The notes: generated by a model from the sequence alone, not told the origin. 64,000 nt of DNA from Candidatus Blautia stercorigallinarum (GCA_019112785.1 DXIQ01000070.1:1-64000); one strand, 5' to 3'; positions 1 to 8,803 are shown, counted from the first letter of the stretch. Numbers and translations: made by a program.

Positions 1-331
1 TGTTTGATTTCGCTAATCTTATTATACCAAAGATCAGGTGCTATTTTTATGTCAATGCACCAACAAAACATACTTTTTAGCCAGATAAATCAAGCATCAG
101 CATGGATTATGCCGGTGGGAAAGTTGAGTAATGTTATTATTATCCCTTCAAAAAGTCAATAACCCCTTTTGAGAATTTCCAAATTTTACCAGTATTGTCC
201 GGTATTTTTTAAGGATATAGTATTTCCTTGTGTTCCGCTCTGCTTTTTCATAGGAAAACCTCTTGTCACCTCTCTATGGGAAATGGTAAGATAATTTTAG
301 TATGAATCGTTTACACAGAGGAGAACTGTAT
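1..331. other. Intergenic region upstream of the pilus-like operon
   Basis: I see no coding sequence on either strand that I would defend. The stretch is AT-rich. Upstream of the first gene there is a possible promoter on the + strand, TTGTCC followed 17 nt later by TAGTAT (about 196-224), then a strong AGAGGAG ribosome site in front of the ATG at 332. The promoter match is weak and is an inference only. Confidence 0.4.
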
Positions 332-1294
332 ATGAAAAAGTTCTGGAAAAAGCCATGGATTTCCTGCCTTCTGGCCCTGTTTCTCTTTGCGGCCGGCTGC
401 AGCGGACAGGCTTCTGCCCGGCCTCAGGAACCGGAAAGGGAAACCACTTCTGGTCAGGCTGACGATCCGGCCAAGGGCTGGAACAGCACTCCCAGGGTTC
501 TTGTCCCTGAGGCTCCCGGTACTGTCCTAATGGGAAATTCATCCATAGAAATAGATGTTTCCAATATTTCCAAGGGATATCTGATGGCCCGGTATGTTGG
601 AAACGAGGCCAAAGTAAAATTTTTTATCGAGACCCCTGATCAGGTCCGGTATACCTATGATCTGCCTGCTTCCCAGTCTTATGCCGCACTGCCTCTCACT
701 GCAGGAAACGGCACTTATACTTTAGATGTCCGGGAACATGTAGAAGGGGATCTCTATTCCAATTTGTATAAGGATACCATAGAGGTTGCCATAGAGAATG
801 AATTTTCCCCCTTTCTCTACCCGAACCAGTATACCTGGTTTACGGAAGACAGCCAGGCAGTGTCCAAGGCTTCCGGCCTTACCAGAGATGTGAAGGACGG
901 CCTGGAAGCAGTTGGAGCGGTTTATGACTTTGTGATCTCCAATGTCTCCTACGACGAAGAAAAAGCCCGGACCGTGGAAAGCGGCTATCTTCCCGATGTA
1001 GATGAGACTCTGGAAAGCGGCAAAGGCATCTGTTTTGACTATGCGGCTCTTATGACAGCCATGCTCCGTTCCCAGGGGATCCCCACCAAACTGGAGATCG
1101 GATATTCCGGAGAAGTATATCATGCCTGGATCAGCACCTGGCTTGAAGAAAAAGGCTGGGTGGAAAATATCATAGAATTTGACGGGAAAAACTGGTCTCT
1201 GATCGATCCTACGCTGGCGGCGGGGAATAAGCCTTCCTCGGTAAAGAAGTATATCGGAGACGGCTCCAATTATACGGTAATGTATTCCAGGTAA
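332..1294 (+). CDS. Transglutaminase-like lipoprotein
   Basis: The ORF opens at 302, but the ATG at 332 has an AGAGGAG ribosome site and begins a clear lipoprotein signal (MKKFWKKPW, hydrophobic run, lipobox FAAGC), so I place the start there (320 aa). The C-terminal half carries a transglutaminase/cysteine protease-like core: Cys in GKGICFDYAALM, His in YHAWIST, and a downstream Asp in LIDPTL form the expected Cys-His-Asp triad. The protein is probably anchored outside the membrane. It sits 36 nt upstream of the PilC-like gene and looks like the first gene of the pilus-like operon, which suggests a wall- or pilus-related role. That role is inference; the substrate is unknown. Confidence 0.85.
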   Translation: MKKFWKKPWISCLLALFLFAAGCSGQASARPQEPERETTSGQADDPAKGWNSTPRVLVPEAPGTVLMGNSSIEIDVSNISKGYLMARYVGNEAKVKFFIETPDQVRYTYDLPASQSYAALPLTAGNGTYTLDVREHVEGDLYSNLYKDTIEVAIENEFSPFLYPNQYTWFTEDSQAVSKASGLTRDVKDGLEAVGAVYDFVISNVSYDEEKARTVESGYLPDVDETLESGKGICFDYAALMTAMLRSQGIPTKLEIGYSGEVYHAWISTWLEEKGWVENIIEFDGKNWSLIDPTLAAGNKPSSVKKYIGDGSNYTVMYSR

Positions 1295-1330
1295 CAGACC
1301 AGGATCTTCTATTGAAAGGACGGTAGAAAT

Positions 1331-2380
1331 ATGAGAAAAAATAAAGAAAAAAAACTATCCCCTGAGGAACTTGCCTCATTCTGTTCTCAGATCGCTTCTG
1401 TACTGAAGGCAGGCATTTCCCCGGGAGAAGGGATCGCCATTATGCTGGAGGATACTTCTTCTTTACAGGAACAGGACATCCTTAGCGCTATACAGGAGAC
1501 TCTGAATACTACCGGGGTCTTCAGCCTGGGTCTTGAGGACGCAAAGGTCTTTCCGGAATATATGCGGAATATGGTCCGGCTGGGGGAACAGGCAGGCCGG
1601 CTGGACGAGGTCATGGATGCTCTTGCCGGACATTATCAGCGGGAAGCAGATCTGTCCGCCGCATTGAAAAGCGCTCTGACCTATCCCTGTATCATGATCG
1701 GTATGATGGTCCTTGTGGTACTGGTACTGGTGACCCGGGTCCTCCCTGTATTCCAGCAGGTATACGCCCAGCTTGGCCAGACCATGACCGGTTTTTCCAG
1801 AGGGCTTCTGGATATGGGACAGGCAATCAACCGCTATTCCCTGGTCCTGCTGGCTCTTCTGGTCCTTTTGGTCCTTGTATGTCTATATTTTTCCAGAACT
1901 TCTTCCGGACAGAAACGGGCCTCTCTGCTTTTTTCCAGGCTGCCTTTTACCAGAAATTTTATCCGCCAGAAAGCTTCCTGCCGGTTTGCCAGCGGTATGG
2001 CACTGGCTCTGAAAAGCGGCCTGACGCCGGAAGAAGGGATGGATCTGGCCGGAGTTCTTACGGGAAATCCCGGCTTTATGGAACAGGTTGCCCAGTGTAA
2101 AAAGCTTATGGAGGAAGGAACTCCTCTTGCCAGAGCGCTCTCCGGGTCCGGCATTTTTACCGGTATGGAAGCCCGGCTCCTGACCGTAGGCGACAGGACC
2201 GGCTCCATAGATGACGCCATGGAAAAGATCGCCGCCCGCTGTCAGGAAGAACTGGACGCTTCCATGGGAAACGCCGTCTCGATCATCGAACCTACTCTGG
2301 TAGCGGTTCTTTCTGTTATCGTAGGGCTGATCCTTTTGTCGGTGATGATGCCCCTTATGGGAATTTTGTCCGGTTTATAG
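1331..2380 (+). CDS. PilC/GspF-type inner-membrane platform protein
   Basis: A 349-aa type II secretion F family protein. The usual duplicated T2SSF domain is visible (about residues 8-130 and 212-335), with membrane segments near 112-135, 160-185 and 318-345. The sequence LTYPCIMIGMMVLVV after the first domain and the PLMGILSGL end are typical of the family. In type IV pilus and type II secretion machines this protein is the platform that couples the cytoplasmic ATPase to pilin insertion or removal. The gene lies inside a run of closely spaced genes (12 nt to the next) ending in a PilT-like ATPase. Family assignment is firm; which machine it serves is inferred from neighbours. Confidence 0.9.
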   Translation: MRKNKEKKLSPEELASFCSQIASVLKAGISPGEGIAIMLEDTSSLQEQDILSAIQETLNTTGVFSLGLEDAKVFPEYMRNMVRLGEQAGRLDEVMDALAGHYQREADLSAALKSALTYPCIMIGMMVLVVLVLVTRVLPVFQQVYAQLGQTMTGFSRGLLDMGQAINRYSLVLLALLVLLVLVCLYFSRTSSGQKRASLLFSRLPFTRNFIRQKASCRFASGMALALKSGLTPEEGMDLAGVLTGNPGFMEQVAQCKKLMEEGTPLARALSGSGIFTGMEARLLTVGDRTGSIDDAMEKIAARCQEELDASMGNAVSIIEPTLVAVLSVIVGLILLSVMMPLMGILSGL

Positions 2381-2392
2381 GAGGAAAGGAAC

Positions 2393-2722
2393 ATGAAACG
2401 ATTTGTAACTCAAAAGCAGCCTTCTCCGGCGAAAAACTTTCTCCTTTCTCTGGGGATCTTCCTGCTGATCCTCTTCCTGTTTCTCTGGGCTTTTTCTTCC
2501 ATGTCAAAACTGTCCGCCCGGGAGGAAGAAAACACTTTGCGGCAGGCCCTGGTGGAAAGTGCCGTCCACTGCTATGCTTTGCATGGATATTATCCGGAAA
2601 GCCTGGAAGATCTTGTCCGGGATTACGGCATTACCTATGACAGCGGCCGTTTTTTAGTGGACTATCAGCCTCAGGGTGAAAACCTCATGCCTGAGATCAC
2701 AGTAATACGGAGGGGGGAATAA
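2393..2722 (+). CDS. Small pilin-like membrane protein
   Basis: A 109-aa protein with a GGAGG ribosome site. It has one N-terminal membrane segment (FLLSLGIFLLILFLFLWAF) and a soluble tail containing HGYYPESLEDLVRDYGI. That phrase resembles the region after the helix in many pseudopilins, where a Tyr-Pro-x-Ser stretch follows a long alpha-helix. There is no canonical G-FTLIE prepilin cleavage motif. Size, topology and position between the PilC-like gene and three similar membrane proteins suggest a minor pilin or structural subunit. I do not recognise a named family. Confidence 0.65.
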   Translation: MKRFVTQKQPSPAKNFLLSLGIFLLILFLFLWAFSSMSKLSAREEENTLRQALVESAVHCYALHGYYPESLEDLVRDYGITYDSGRFLVDYQPQGENLMPEITVIRRGE

Positions 2723-2725
2723 AAT

Positions 2726-3229
2726 TTGAACCGGTATTTTCAAAAAGGACACTCCATTGATCTGCTCTTTACGGTTTCTCTTTTCTGCGTATTTGCCCTG
2801 TCGGCTCTGGGAGTAACAGCGGCAGGAGCCGTCCTCTATCAGAGGACGGTCAGCCAGGAAAGAAGCGACTATAATCTGTATACCGCCCTCTCCTATATTG
2901 AACAGAAATTGAAATCCTGTGATCAGGCAGGGGGAATTTCATTGGAGGAAGAAGAACCTGGAACAGTCCTCTGTCTTCATCAGGAAATCGGGGGCAGTTC
3001 CTACCATACCTATATTTACGCCTATGAAGGCAGTCTGACAGAACTTTTTATACCGGCGGACCGAGAGCCGGATTTCTCCGGAGGGACGCCCCTTCTGGAT
3101 ATCGCTGATCTGAAACTTACCCAGACCGGCCAGGGGCTCTTTTCTCTGACGGTCACTGAATCCGGCGGGACCTCTCAGACACTTCTGTGGCAGTCTGAAT
3201 CCTTTGGGACAGGAGGGGAAATATCATGA
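2726..3229 (+). CDS. DUF4860-like pilin-operon membrane protein
   Basis: A 167-aa protein starting at TTG, preceded by GGAGGGG, three bases after the previous stop. One N-terminal hydrophobic helix (IDLLFTVSLFCVFALSALGV) follows the short basic leader MNRYFQKGHS, and a soluble domain rich in beta-type residues follows. I recognise the overall pattern as DUF4860, a clostridial family found in pilus-like clusters, from memory and without a search. Its stop overlaps the next ATG (ATGA), so the two are translationally coupled. Probably a pseudopilin-type subunit. Confidence 0.6.
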   Translation: MNRYFQKGHSIDLLFTVSLFCVFALSALGVTAAGAVLYQRTVSQERSDYNLYTALSYIEQKLKSCDQAGGISLEEEEPGTVLCLHQEIGGSSYHTYIYAYEGSLTELFIPADREPDFSGGTPLLDIADLKLTQTGQGLFSLTVTESGGTSQTLLWQSESFGTGGEIS

Positions 3230-3675
3230 AAAAATCTCCACCGAAACGATCCAATCTTTTTCTTCTGGAACTGATCCTGGCGATCTTCTTCTTTGCTCTG
3301 GCCAGCGCTGTATGTATCCGTCTTTTTGTCCATGCCAGAGCCCTGACCCTGGAGTCTCACAAGCAGGACCAGGCTCTGACCTGCGCCAAAAATCTGTCCG
3401 CACTTTTTGAGTCCCGGAAGGGTTCTCTTCCGGATATGGCAGAAGATTTTCCCCTGTCCACTCTGGAAGATTCCCGGCTGGAAATTTACTATAATGAAGA
3501 CTGGGAGCTTTGTCCGGAAAACGAGAATACTTATCTTCTGACACTTACCCTCTCCGGCTCCTCCTATGAAGAACATTTACAGGAAGGGGAAATACAGGTA
3601 TCGGAAGATAAAGATCTGTTATGTACATTAAAGGTAAGCTGTTATATTCCTATAGAAGTAGAAACAGGTGAATAG
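3226..3675 (+). CDS. Prepilin-like protein with Glu in the N-terminal helix
   Basis: A 149-aa protein overlapping the previous gene by 4 nt. The N-terminus is a short basic leader then NLFLLELILAIFFFALA. The Glu sits where Glu+5 lies in type IV prepilins, but the residue at the cleavage point would be Asn rather than Gly. A single membrane helix and a soluble tail follow. I call it a pseudopilin-like protein; cleavage by a prepilin peptidase would need proof, and no peptidase gene is in the window. Confidence 0.65.
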   Translation: MKKSPPKRSNLFLLELILAIFFFALASAVCIRLFVHARALTLESHKQDQALTCAKNLSALFESRKGSLPDMAEDFPLSTLEDSRLEIYYNEDWELCPENENTYLLTLTLSGSSYEEHLQEGEIQVSEDKDLLCTLKVSCYIPIEVETGE

Positions 3676-3678
3676 ATC

Positions 3679-4125
3679 ATGAACAAAAAGAAACTTTTTC
3701 CTATAACCAATGCGGGAACCGTCTCTATACTCACTGTTTTCGTGATCCTGGCCATGGTTGCTTTCGCTCTGCTGGCCTATATGAGCGCAAGACGGGGGGC
3801 CGGATACTCGGGACAGTTTACAAAAGAAGCCCAGGCCTGGCAGGAGGCCAGATCCCAGGCTTTTGAAAAGATTGCTTCCATTGACCGGGAATTCTATGAG
3901 GCCTATGAAAATGGTACTTTTTCGGAGCTGCTCCAGGAGGACTATGGATTTTCCATTCCTTTTGAAGAGGGAAGGGAACTCCAGGTAACGCTGATCCCTG
4001 TTCTTCCTGAAGAAAACCAGGGACGTCTTTACAGGATCACTTCTTTTAAGGAAGTAAATACGGAAGAATGGGAAGGCAGCAATTCTCTGAACCTTCTGGA
4101 TCCGGCTGAACTGACGCAAAATTAA
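3679..4125 (+). CDS. PilX/PilV-like single-pass membrane protein
   Basis: A 148-aa protein with an N-terminal NAGTVSILTVFVILAMVAF helix and a long amphipathic helical stretch (AYMSARRGAGYSGQFTKEAQ...), then a soluble tail. The arrangement resembles minor pilins of the PilX/PilV type, whose first residues lack the FTLIE consensus. It is the fourth small membrane protein in a row and is followed 29 nt later by the PilT-like ATPase. The family link is by topology and position only. Confidence 0.6.
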   Translation: MNKKKLFPITNAGTVSILTVFVILAMVAFALLAYMSARRGAGYSGQFTKEAQAWQEARSQAFEKIASIDREFYEAYENGTFSELLQEDYGFSIPFEEGRELQVTLIPVLPEENQGRLYRITSFKEVNTEEWEGSNSLNLLDPAELTQN

Positions 4126-4154
4126 TTTATCTAACATAGAAAGGGCGAACGATC

Positions 4155-5234
4155 ATGAACGAATTGAACACCAAAGATACCCGGGAGATCCTGAAAGAGA
4201 TTTCCCAGTTAAAGGCTTCTGATATTTTTGTTGTGGCAGGCCGTCCCCTGTCTTACCGTCTGAATAACCAGATCCGGGAATATTCCCAGGAGCGGCTGAT
4301 GCCGGAGGACACGCTTCGGATCATACAGGATATTTACGCCATGGCTTCCAGCCGAAATATCTCTCCTCTCACAGACCAGGGAGATGATGATTTTTCCTTC
4401 GCGCTTCCGGGGATCAGCCGTTTCCGGGTAAATACTTATATGCAGCGCGGTTCTGCCGCTGCCGTGATCCGGATCATTTCCTTTACGCTTCCTTCTCCAC
4501 AGGAACTGGGAATCCCGGAAGGGATCATTCATCTGGGGGATCTGAATAAAGGGATGGTCCTGGTGACAGGAACTGCCGGAAGCGGCAAGTCTACCACTCT
4601 TGCCTGTATTATTGACTATATCAATAAAAACCGTGAGAAGCATATCATCACCCTGGAAGATCCCCTGGAATATCTCCACCGCCATGAAAAAAGCATTGTC
4701 AGCCAGCGGGAGATCACCACGGATACTGTCAGTTACCTCTCTGCTTTGCGGGCTTCTCTCCGCCAGAGCCCTGATGTGATCCTTCTGGGGGAAATGCGGG
4801 ATTATGAAACCATGCAGGTGGCTATGACTGCTGCGGAGACAGGACATCTGATCTTCTCCTCTCTTCATACCATAGGAGCTGCCAACACCATTGACCGTAT
4901 CATTGATGTGTTTCCTGCCAATCAGCAGAAACAGATCTCTGTACAGCTGTCCATGGTCCTTCAGTGTGTGATCTCCCAGCAGCTGGTTCCCTCTGTAGAC
5001 GGAGACCGTATCCCTGTCTTTGAGATCATGACCATGAATCCGGCCCTGCGAAATATGATCCGGGAAAGAAAGATCCCCCAGATCGAAGGACAGATCTATA
5101 ATTCTTCTTCAGATACTATGTGCTCTATGGATTCGGGCCTTCTGAAACTGTTCCGTTCCGGAAAGATCACAAGACAGACAGCCCTGGATCATGCAACTAA
5201 TCCGGAAATGCTCCTGCGGAGTCTGGGGAGATAG
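4155..5234 (+). CDS. pilT: PilT-like type IV pilus ATPase
   Basis: A 359-aa secretion NTPase. Visible motifs: Walker A GTAGSGKST, the Asp-box region ITLEDPLEYLH, Walker B-like PDVILLGEMRD, and the His-box ETGHLIFSSLHT followed by DRIIDVFP, all in PilT order. Length and the missing long N-terminal domain match PilT (retraction ATPase) rather than PilB/GspE. It would hexamerise under the inner membrane and act on the PilC-like platform. It is the last gene of the operon and a hairpin follows it. No PilB-type extension ATPase is nearby, so it may be the only motor here or its partner may lie elsewhere. Confidence 0.9.
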   Translation: MNELNTKDTREILKEISQLKASDIFVVAGRPLSYRLNNQIREYSQERLMPEDTLRIIQDIYAMASSRNISPLTDQGDDDFSFALPGISRFRVNTYMQRGSAAAVIRIISFTLPSPQELGIPEGIIHLGDLNKGMVLVTGTAGSGKSTTLACIIDYINKNREKHIITLEDPLEYLHRHEKSIVSQREITTDTVSYLSALRASLRQSPDVILLGEMRDYETMQVAMTAAETGHLIFSSLHTIGAANTIDRIIDVFPANQQKQISVQLSMVLQCVISQQLVPSVDGDRIPVFEIMTMNPALRNMIRERKIPQIEGQIYNSSSDTMCSMDSGLLKLFRSGKITRQTALDHATNPEMLLRSLGR

Positions 5235-5289
5235 TCCAAAAGTCAGGATCGATCATTCCTTTCAGCACCAACAATCCCAAGACTGTATA

Positions 5290-5346
5290 AAAACAGGAAG
5301 AGAAGAACGCTTACCCTTTCAGGTAAACTTCTCCTCTTCCTGTTTC
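5290..5346 (+). terminator. Terminator after the pilus-like operon
   Basis: AAACAGGAAGAG at about 5291-5302 pairs with CTCTTCCTGTTT at about 5333-5344, followed by CTTTT on the + strand. The hairpin overlaps the 3' end of the convergent GGDEF gene (stop at 5311), so it probably serves both strands. Confidence 0.65.
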
Positions 5347-6834
5347 TTTTGCCTGATATAACGCCTGATCCGCCTTCTGGTAGAGAGCCTGATAATCATC
5401 TTCCTTCCCCGCTACTGCCGTACCGGCGCAGAAGTCTGTCCGCACACTCTCTCCTTCATATTCCAGATCTACGGATTTTTTCTTCAGCTCTTTGATCTTC
5501 TCTTCCAGCTCCTCTCTGTTATTTACAGAAAGGACTGCCATAAATTCATCTCCTCCAATACGTCCAACTGTTCCCCGGGAGGCAAAGAGTCCCGAAAGGA
5601 TCTCTCCTGTATGGACAAGGACCTGGTCTCCGAAAGGATGCCCATACTTATCATTGATCTGCTTGAAATTATCCAGATCAATAAGGACCATGGCAGTCAG
5701 CTGTCCCGGCTTCTTCTGCTCCAGTTCTTTTTCCGTATATTCCTGGATCCCCTTCCGGTTCATCACTCCTGTCAGGTAATCTCTGGACACTTCTCCCTCC
5801 AGATTTTCCATCTCTTCTTTCTGTTTCTGTATATTGATCAAGAATCCCACCGCGGATCTGGCCGTTTTCTCCTGGCTGTACTGAAAATACAGTCGGAGAA
5901 GATACCACTGAACAGAGCCTACTTTATCTATAAGGGGGATCTCGTCCTCATAGATGGTCCTTTCTTTCATGGCTTTTTCCATGCCTTTTAAAAAGTGCTG
6001 TTTTGCTTCTTCTGTCATACATCCTGTCTGTTCAAACCAGCTGGCGGCATCAGAAATCTGGGAAGTCTCCCCGAACTTTTCCATCCATTCCGCCGAAAAA
6101 GAAATCCTACCCTGTTCAATATCCCATTCATAAATAATATGGTCCATTTTGTCCATGAGAAGCTGAAACTTTTCAAGACTCAGGTTCAGCTTCTCATGCT
6201 CCTCTTTAAGCTTCCTGTTCATTTCCTGTATTTCCCGCTGCTGTGTCAGTTCTTTCACCTTATACCAGTATCTGGCTGTGGAAACGATCATTGCCGTTCC
6301 TCCGGCGATCATCACATTGATCAGACCGCCAAACCGGATATAAGGATAAGCCGCTGCGGAAAAAAGCAGGGCGGACAGCCCATAAACACAGATTCCGTAA
6401 AGAGGCACCGTCTGAACAATGATCGCCGCCGCCATGATACTGGTAACGATCACTGACAGATTGCCTCCATCCTGATCCCTTATAATGTCATAATAGTTTA
6501 ACAGACAGCTCCAGATTATCCATAAAGCACAGAAGGCGCCCTGGAGGATCTTCTGTCCTTTCTTCCATTTTTTCTTATAAAATATCCCATGGACACACAG
6601 AAATACCAGATTTATCAGGAGAAATACCCAATAAAATCCGAAATATATCCTGTTGTTCAGAGTTTCCAGCCCGCTGGCAGATCCTACCAGTACATGGAGG
6701 ATATTAACTACCTGCACAAATATGCCCAGAAGGCAGACCACAGACATCAGCCTCCAGTTGTTGCCAAGAAGCTGTTCCCAGAAACGCTCCTTTATCTCAT
6801 CCGGTATACGCACCAGTATTTTCAGATCCTTCAC
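5311..6834 (-). CDS. Membrane-bound diguanylate cyclase
   Basis: A 507-aa protein starting at GTG, with AAGGAG 7 nt upstream. Residues about 25-200 hold five or six membrane helices, followed by a short coiled coil (about 195-230), a PAS-like region (about 230-335, with WDIEQGRISFS) and a complete GGDEF domain (about 350-507; RIGGDEFMAVL is intact). It should make cyclic di-GMP from two GTP. The inhibitory I-site RxxD expected just upstream of GGDEF reads ASRG, so product inhibition at that site is probably absent. It is a single gene, convergent with the pilus-like operon. Cyclic di-GMP commonly controls pili, so the neighbourhood is suggestive but not proof. Confidence 0.9.
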   Translation of the reverse strand: MKDLKILVRIPDEIKERFWEQLLGNNWRLMSVVCLLGIFVQVVNILHVLVGSASGLETLNNRIYFGFYWVFLLINLVFLCVHGIFYKKKWKKGQKILQGAFCALWIIWSCLLNYYDIIRDQDGGNLSVIVTSIMAAAIIVQTVPLYGICVYGLSALLFSAAAYPYIRFGGLINVMIAGGTAMIVSTARYWYKVKELTQQREIQEMNRKLKEEHEKLNLSLEKFQLLMDKMDHIIYEWDIEQGRISFSAEWMEKFGETSQISDAASWFEQTGCMTEEAKQHFLKGMEKAMKERTIYEDEIPLIDKVGSVQWYLLRLYFQYSQEKTARSAVGFLINIQKQKEEMENLEGEVSRDYLTGVMNRKGIQEYTEKELEQKKPGQLTAMVLIDLDNFKQINDKYGHPFGDQVLVHTGEILSGLFASRGTVGRIGGDEFMAVLSVNNREELEEKIKELKKKSVDLEYEGESVRTDFCAGTAVAGKEDDYQALYQKADQALYQAKETGRGEVYLKG

Positions 6835-6867
6835 AAAAATTCTCCTTCCCTGTTTTGTGAACTTCTT

Positions 6868-6961
6868 TAGTATACCATAAAGCAGAGAGCCAAGCGAATA
6901 TTTATATTCATTTGGCGACTGCCAGCGATACTAGCCGCTCTGCGGCTAGTATACCATAAAG
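6868..6961. repeat. Direct repeat flanking a hairpin element
   Basis: The 15-mer TAGTATACCATAAAG occurs at 6868-6882 and again at 6947-6961. Between them lie the hairpin GAGCCAAGCG...CATTTGGCG (6887-6917) and a second stem, ACTAGCCGC/GCGGCTAGT (6930-6950). The first hairpin shares its arms with an element at 53515-53549, so this is a member of a dispersed repeat family. It lies between the start of the GGDEF gene and the end of the SDR gene. Confidence 0.65.
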
Positions 6962-7020
6962 GAGAGCCTCTGGGAAACAACTAAGGTATTTTTTATGCAA
7001 AGTATTTTTTCTCCCGGATC

Positions 7021-7779
7021 TTACAGATTTGTCCAGCCTCCATCGCAGGTAAGGATTACGCCGTTTACAAATTTTGATTCGTCACTGGCCAGAAACAATG
7101 CCGCATTCGCAATATCTTCCGGCATTCCCAGTTCCGGAGAATGGGTAAGCAGTGTGCTGGTCCTGCTGAATCCGAATTCATTTGCCGCAGGCATTACCAG
7201 CGGAATATCTGTGATCACTCCTCCCGGAGCGATCCCGTTGCAGCGGATCCCCTGTTCCATATACATGAAAGCTGTATTCCTGGTTGCTGCAGTAAGTGCT
7301 GCCTTTGCCGCACAGTAGGCCACGCCGGCGGTATGATGCATGGCCCCTACAGAACAGGTATTGATGATATTTCCCCCTTCTCCCTGTTTCAGGAATACCT
7401 GTACTGCCTTTCTCATGGCATACATAGGTCCGTATGCATCCACCTTCATCAGTCTGTCCAGCATCTCATCGCTCATATCTCCTATGGCAGTATTATCGTC
7501 CATGATCCCGGCATTATTGATCAATACATCCAGTTTGCCGAAGGTCTCCACGGCATAGTCGATCATAGCCTCATTATCTTCCTTTTTTCCCACGTCTCCC
7601 GCAAATACAGCCACTTTTCCCGGACCGTCCTTTAAACTTTCCGCCAGAGCATCCAGCCGTTCTTTTCTTCTGGCTACTGCGACTACATTGGCACCCTCAT
7701 GAACGAATAATTCTGTCATTGCCTGTCCCATTCCGGCAGAAGCTCCTGTAATGATCACTGTTTTACCTTCTAATCTCAT
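7021..7779 (-). CDS. SDR-family NAD(P)-dependent oxidoreductase
   Basis: The ORF opens at 7803, but the ATG at 7779 follows TAGGAGGG, so I use that start (252 aa). It is a classical short-chain dehydrogenase: cofactor motif TGASAGMG, NNAG motif, catalytic Ser-Tyr-Lys (TCSVGAMHH... and YCAAK), and the C-terminal NGVILTCDGGW common to FabG-like enzymes. It is the third gene of a (-) operon after the 400-aa protein and the GcvT-like protein. It probably oxidises or reduces the substrate or product of the methyl-transfer step. The substrate cannot be read from the sequence. Confidence 0.9.
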   Translation of the reverse strand: MRLEGKTVIITGASAGMGQAMTELFVHEGANVVAVARRKERLDALAESLKDGPGKVAVFAGDVGKKEDNEAMIDYAVETFGKLDVLINNAGIMDDNTAIGDMSDEMLDRLMKVDAYGPMYAMRKAVQVFLKQGEGGNIINTCSVGAMHHTAGVAYCAAKAALTAATRNTAFMYMEQGIRCNGIAPGGVITDIPLVMPAANEFGFSRTSTLLTHSPELGMPEDIANAALFLASDESKFVNGVILTCDGGWTNL

Positions 7780-7790
7780 AGCTTTCCCTC

Positions 7791-8786
7791 CTACAGCCAG
7801 CATTTTTCTGTGACAACAGCCGGTGAGTCATTGGATCCTACTGTAAGTTTCCTTCCGATCTCTCCGTGTTTTGCTTTCACTACCGCGAATCCGATATTTT
7901 TATCCACGGTATATCCGTAAATAGCAGTCCGCACAAATCCGCAGGGAACGCCCCTGTCATATACGATCTCTTTCTGACAGATATCCTCATAAGAGTCCGC
8001 CAGATATTCCAGGCCTACCAGCTTATATTCATTTCCTTTTTCTTTGGCTTTCACAAGGGCTTCTTTTCCGATAAAATCTTTGTCCAGATGAACGGACCAG
8101 TCCAGACCGCATTCATAAGGGGTCAGGCCGTACATATCCTGGCGGAGGGCAAGGCCTTTTTCCACGGGAAGACTGCGGACATATACCTCCAGGATCTTCA
8201 GCTCCGGAGCCTGAAAACTTTCTGCTGCTTTACCGATAGCCTGGCGGACTTCCGCTGTATCTCCGATCTCACAGTAAACCTCATAGCCCAGTTCTCCTGT
8301 AAAGCCTCCTCTGTGGATCTTTACTTTGATACTGCCGATCTGCGCGTCTTTTATCTGAAAACGTTTCAGGTCCTCTGCCGATCCCTGGATCAGCTGGTTA
8401 ACGATCTTCAGAGAATTGGGACCCTGGATGGCGTACATGTCGATCTTCTGGGTAATGTCTTCATAGGAGACTTCTTCTTCCCCTTTGTGGGCATTCATCC
8501 ATTGGATCAGCTGAGGAGCATACAGGGTGGATACCCAATATTTATTTTCCGCCATATGCATGACAATGGTATCGTCTATGATCTTTCCGTCTTCATTAAG
8601 CATAGTGGTATATTTACTTCTTCCCACTGCCGCCTTGCCAATCTGGTTCACAAAAAGATACTCTAAAAATTTCCCGCTGTCTTTCCCTGTTACCTCTACA
8701 AGGTCATGGGTCCACCGGTACCAGCCGGCATTTTCTCTGACAGCCTGATGTTCTGCTCTGGCAGCTTTGTCTTCTTTAAATAACAT
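7791..8786 (-). CDS. GcvT-family folate-dependent methyltransferase/demethylase
   Basis: A 331-aa protein with AGGAGG upstream. It has the aminomethyltransferase fold: GKIIDDTIV carries the Asp that in GcvT binds folate, FTGELGYEVY matches the family's TGExGYE motif, and LPVEKGLALRQDMYG plus DWSVHLDKDFIGKEAL match the end of the folate-binding domain. No glycine cleavage genes (gcvH, gcvP) are near. Relatives outside that system are tetrahydrofolate-dependent demethylases for methoxy-aromatics (LigM, DesA) and dimethylsulfoniopropionate (DmdA). I infer a demethylase feeding methyl-THF into acetogenic or one-carbon metabolism. The methyl donor is unknown. Confidence 0.85.
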   Translation of the reverse strand: MLFKEDKAARAEHQAVRENAGWYRWTHDLVEVTGKDSGKFLEYLFVNQIGKAAVGRSKYTTMLNEDGKIIDDTIVMHMAENKYWVSTLYAPQLIQWMNAHKGEEEVSYEDITQKIDMYAIQGPNSLKIVNQLIQGSAEDLKRFQIKDAQIGSIKVKIHRGGFTGELGYEVYCEIGDTAEVRQAIGKAAESFQAPELKILEVYVRSLPVEKGLALRQDMYGLTPYECGLDWSVHLDKDFIGKEALVKAKEKGNEYKLVGLEYLADSYEDICQKEIVYDRGVPCGFVRTAIYGYTVDKNIGFAVVKAKHGEIGRKLTVGSNDSPAVVTEKCWL

Positions 8787-8803
8787 ATGCCCTTCCTCCT
8801 TTC

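Noticed and set aside
260-290. CTATGGGAAATGG also found near 60330
   Set aside because: A short shared 13-mer without flanking similarity or structure; chance match is likely.
7791-8786. Glycine cleavage system T protein
   Set aside because: No gcvH, gcvP or lipoate genes nearby; the operon context is catabolic, so I call it GcvT-like only.
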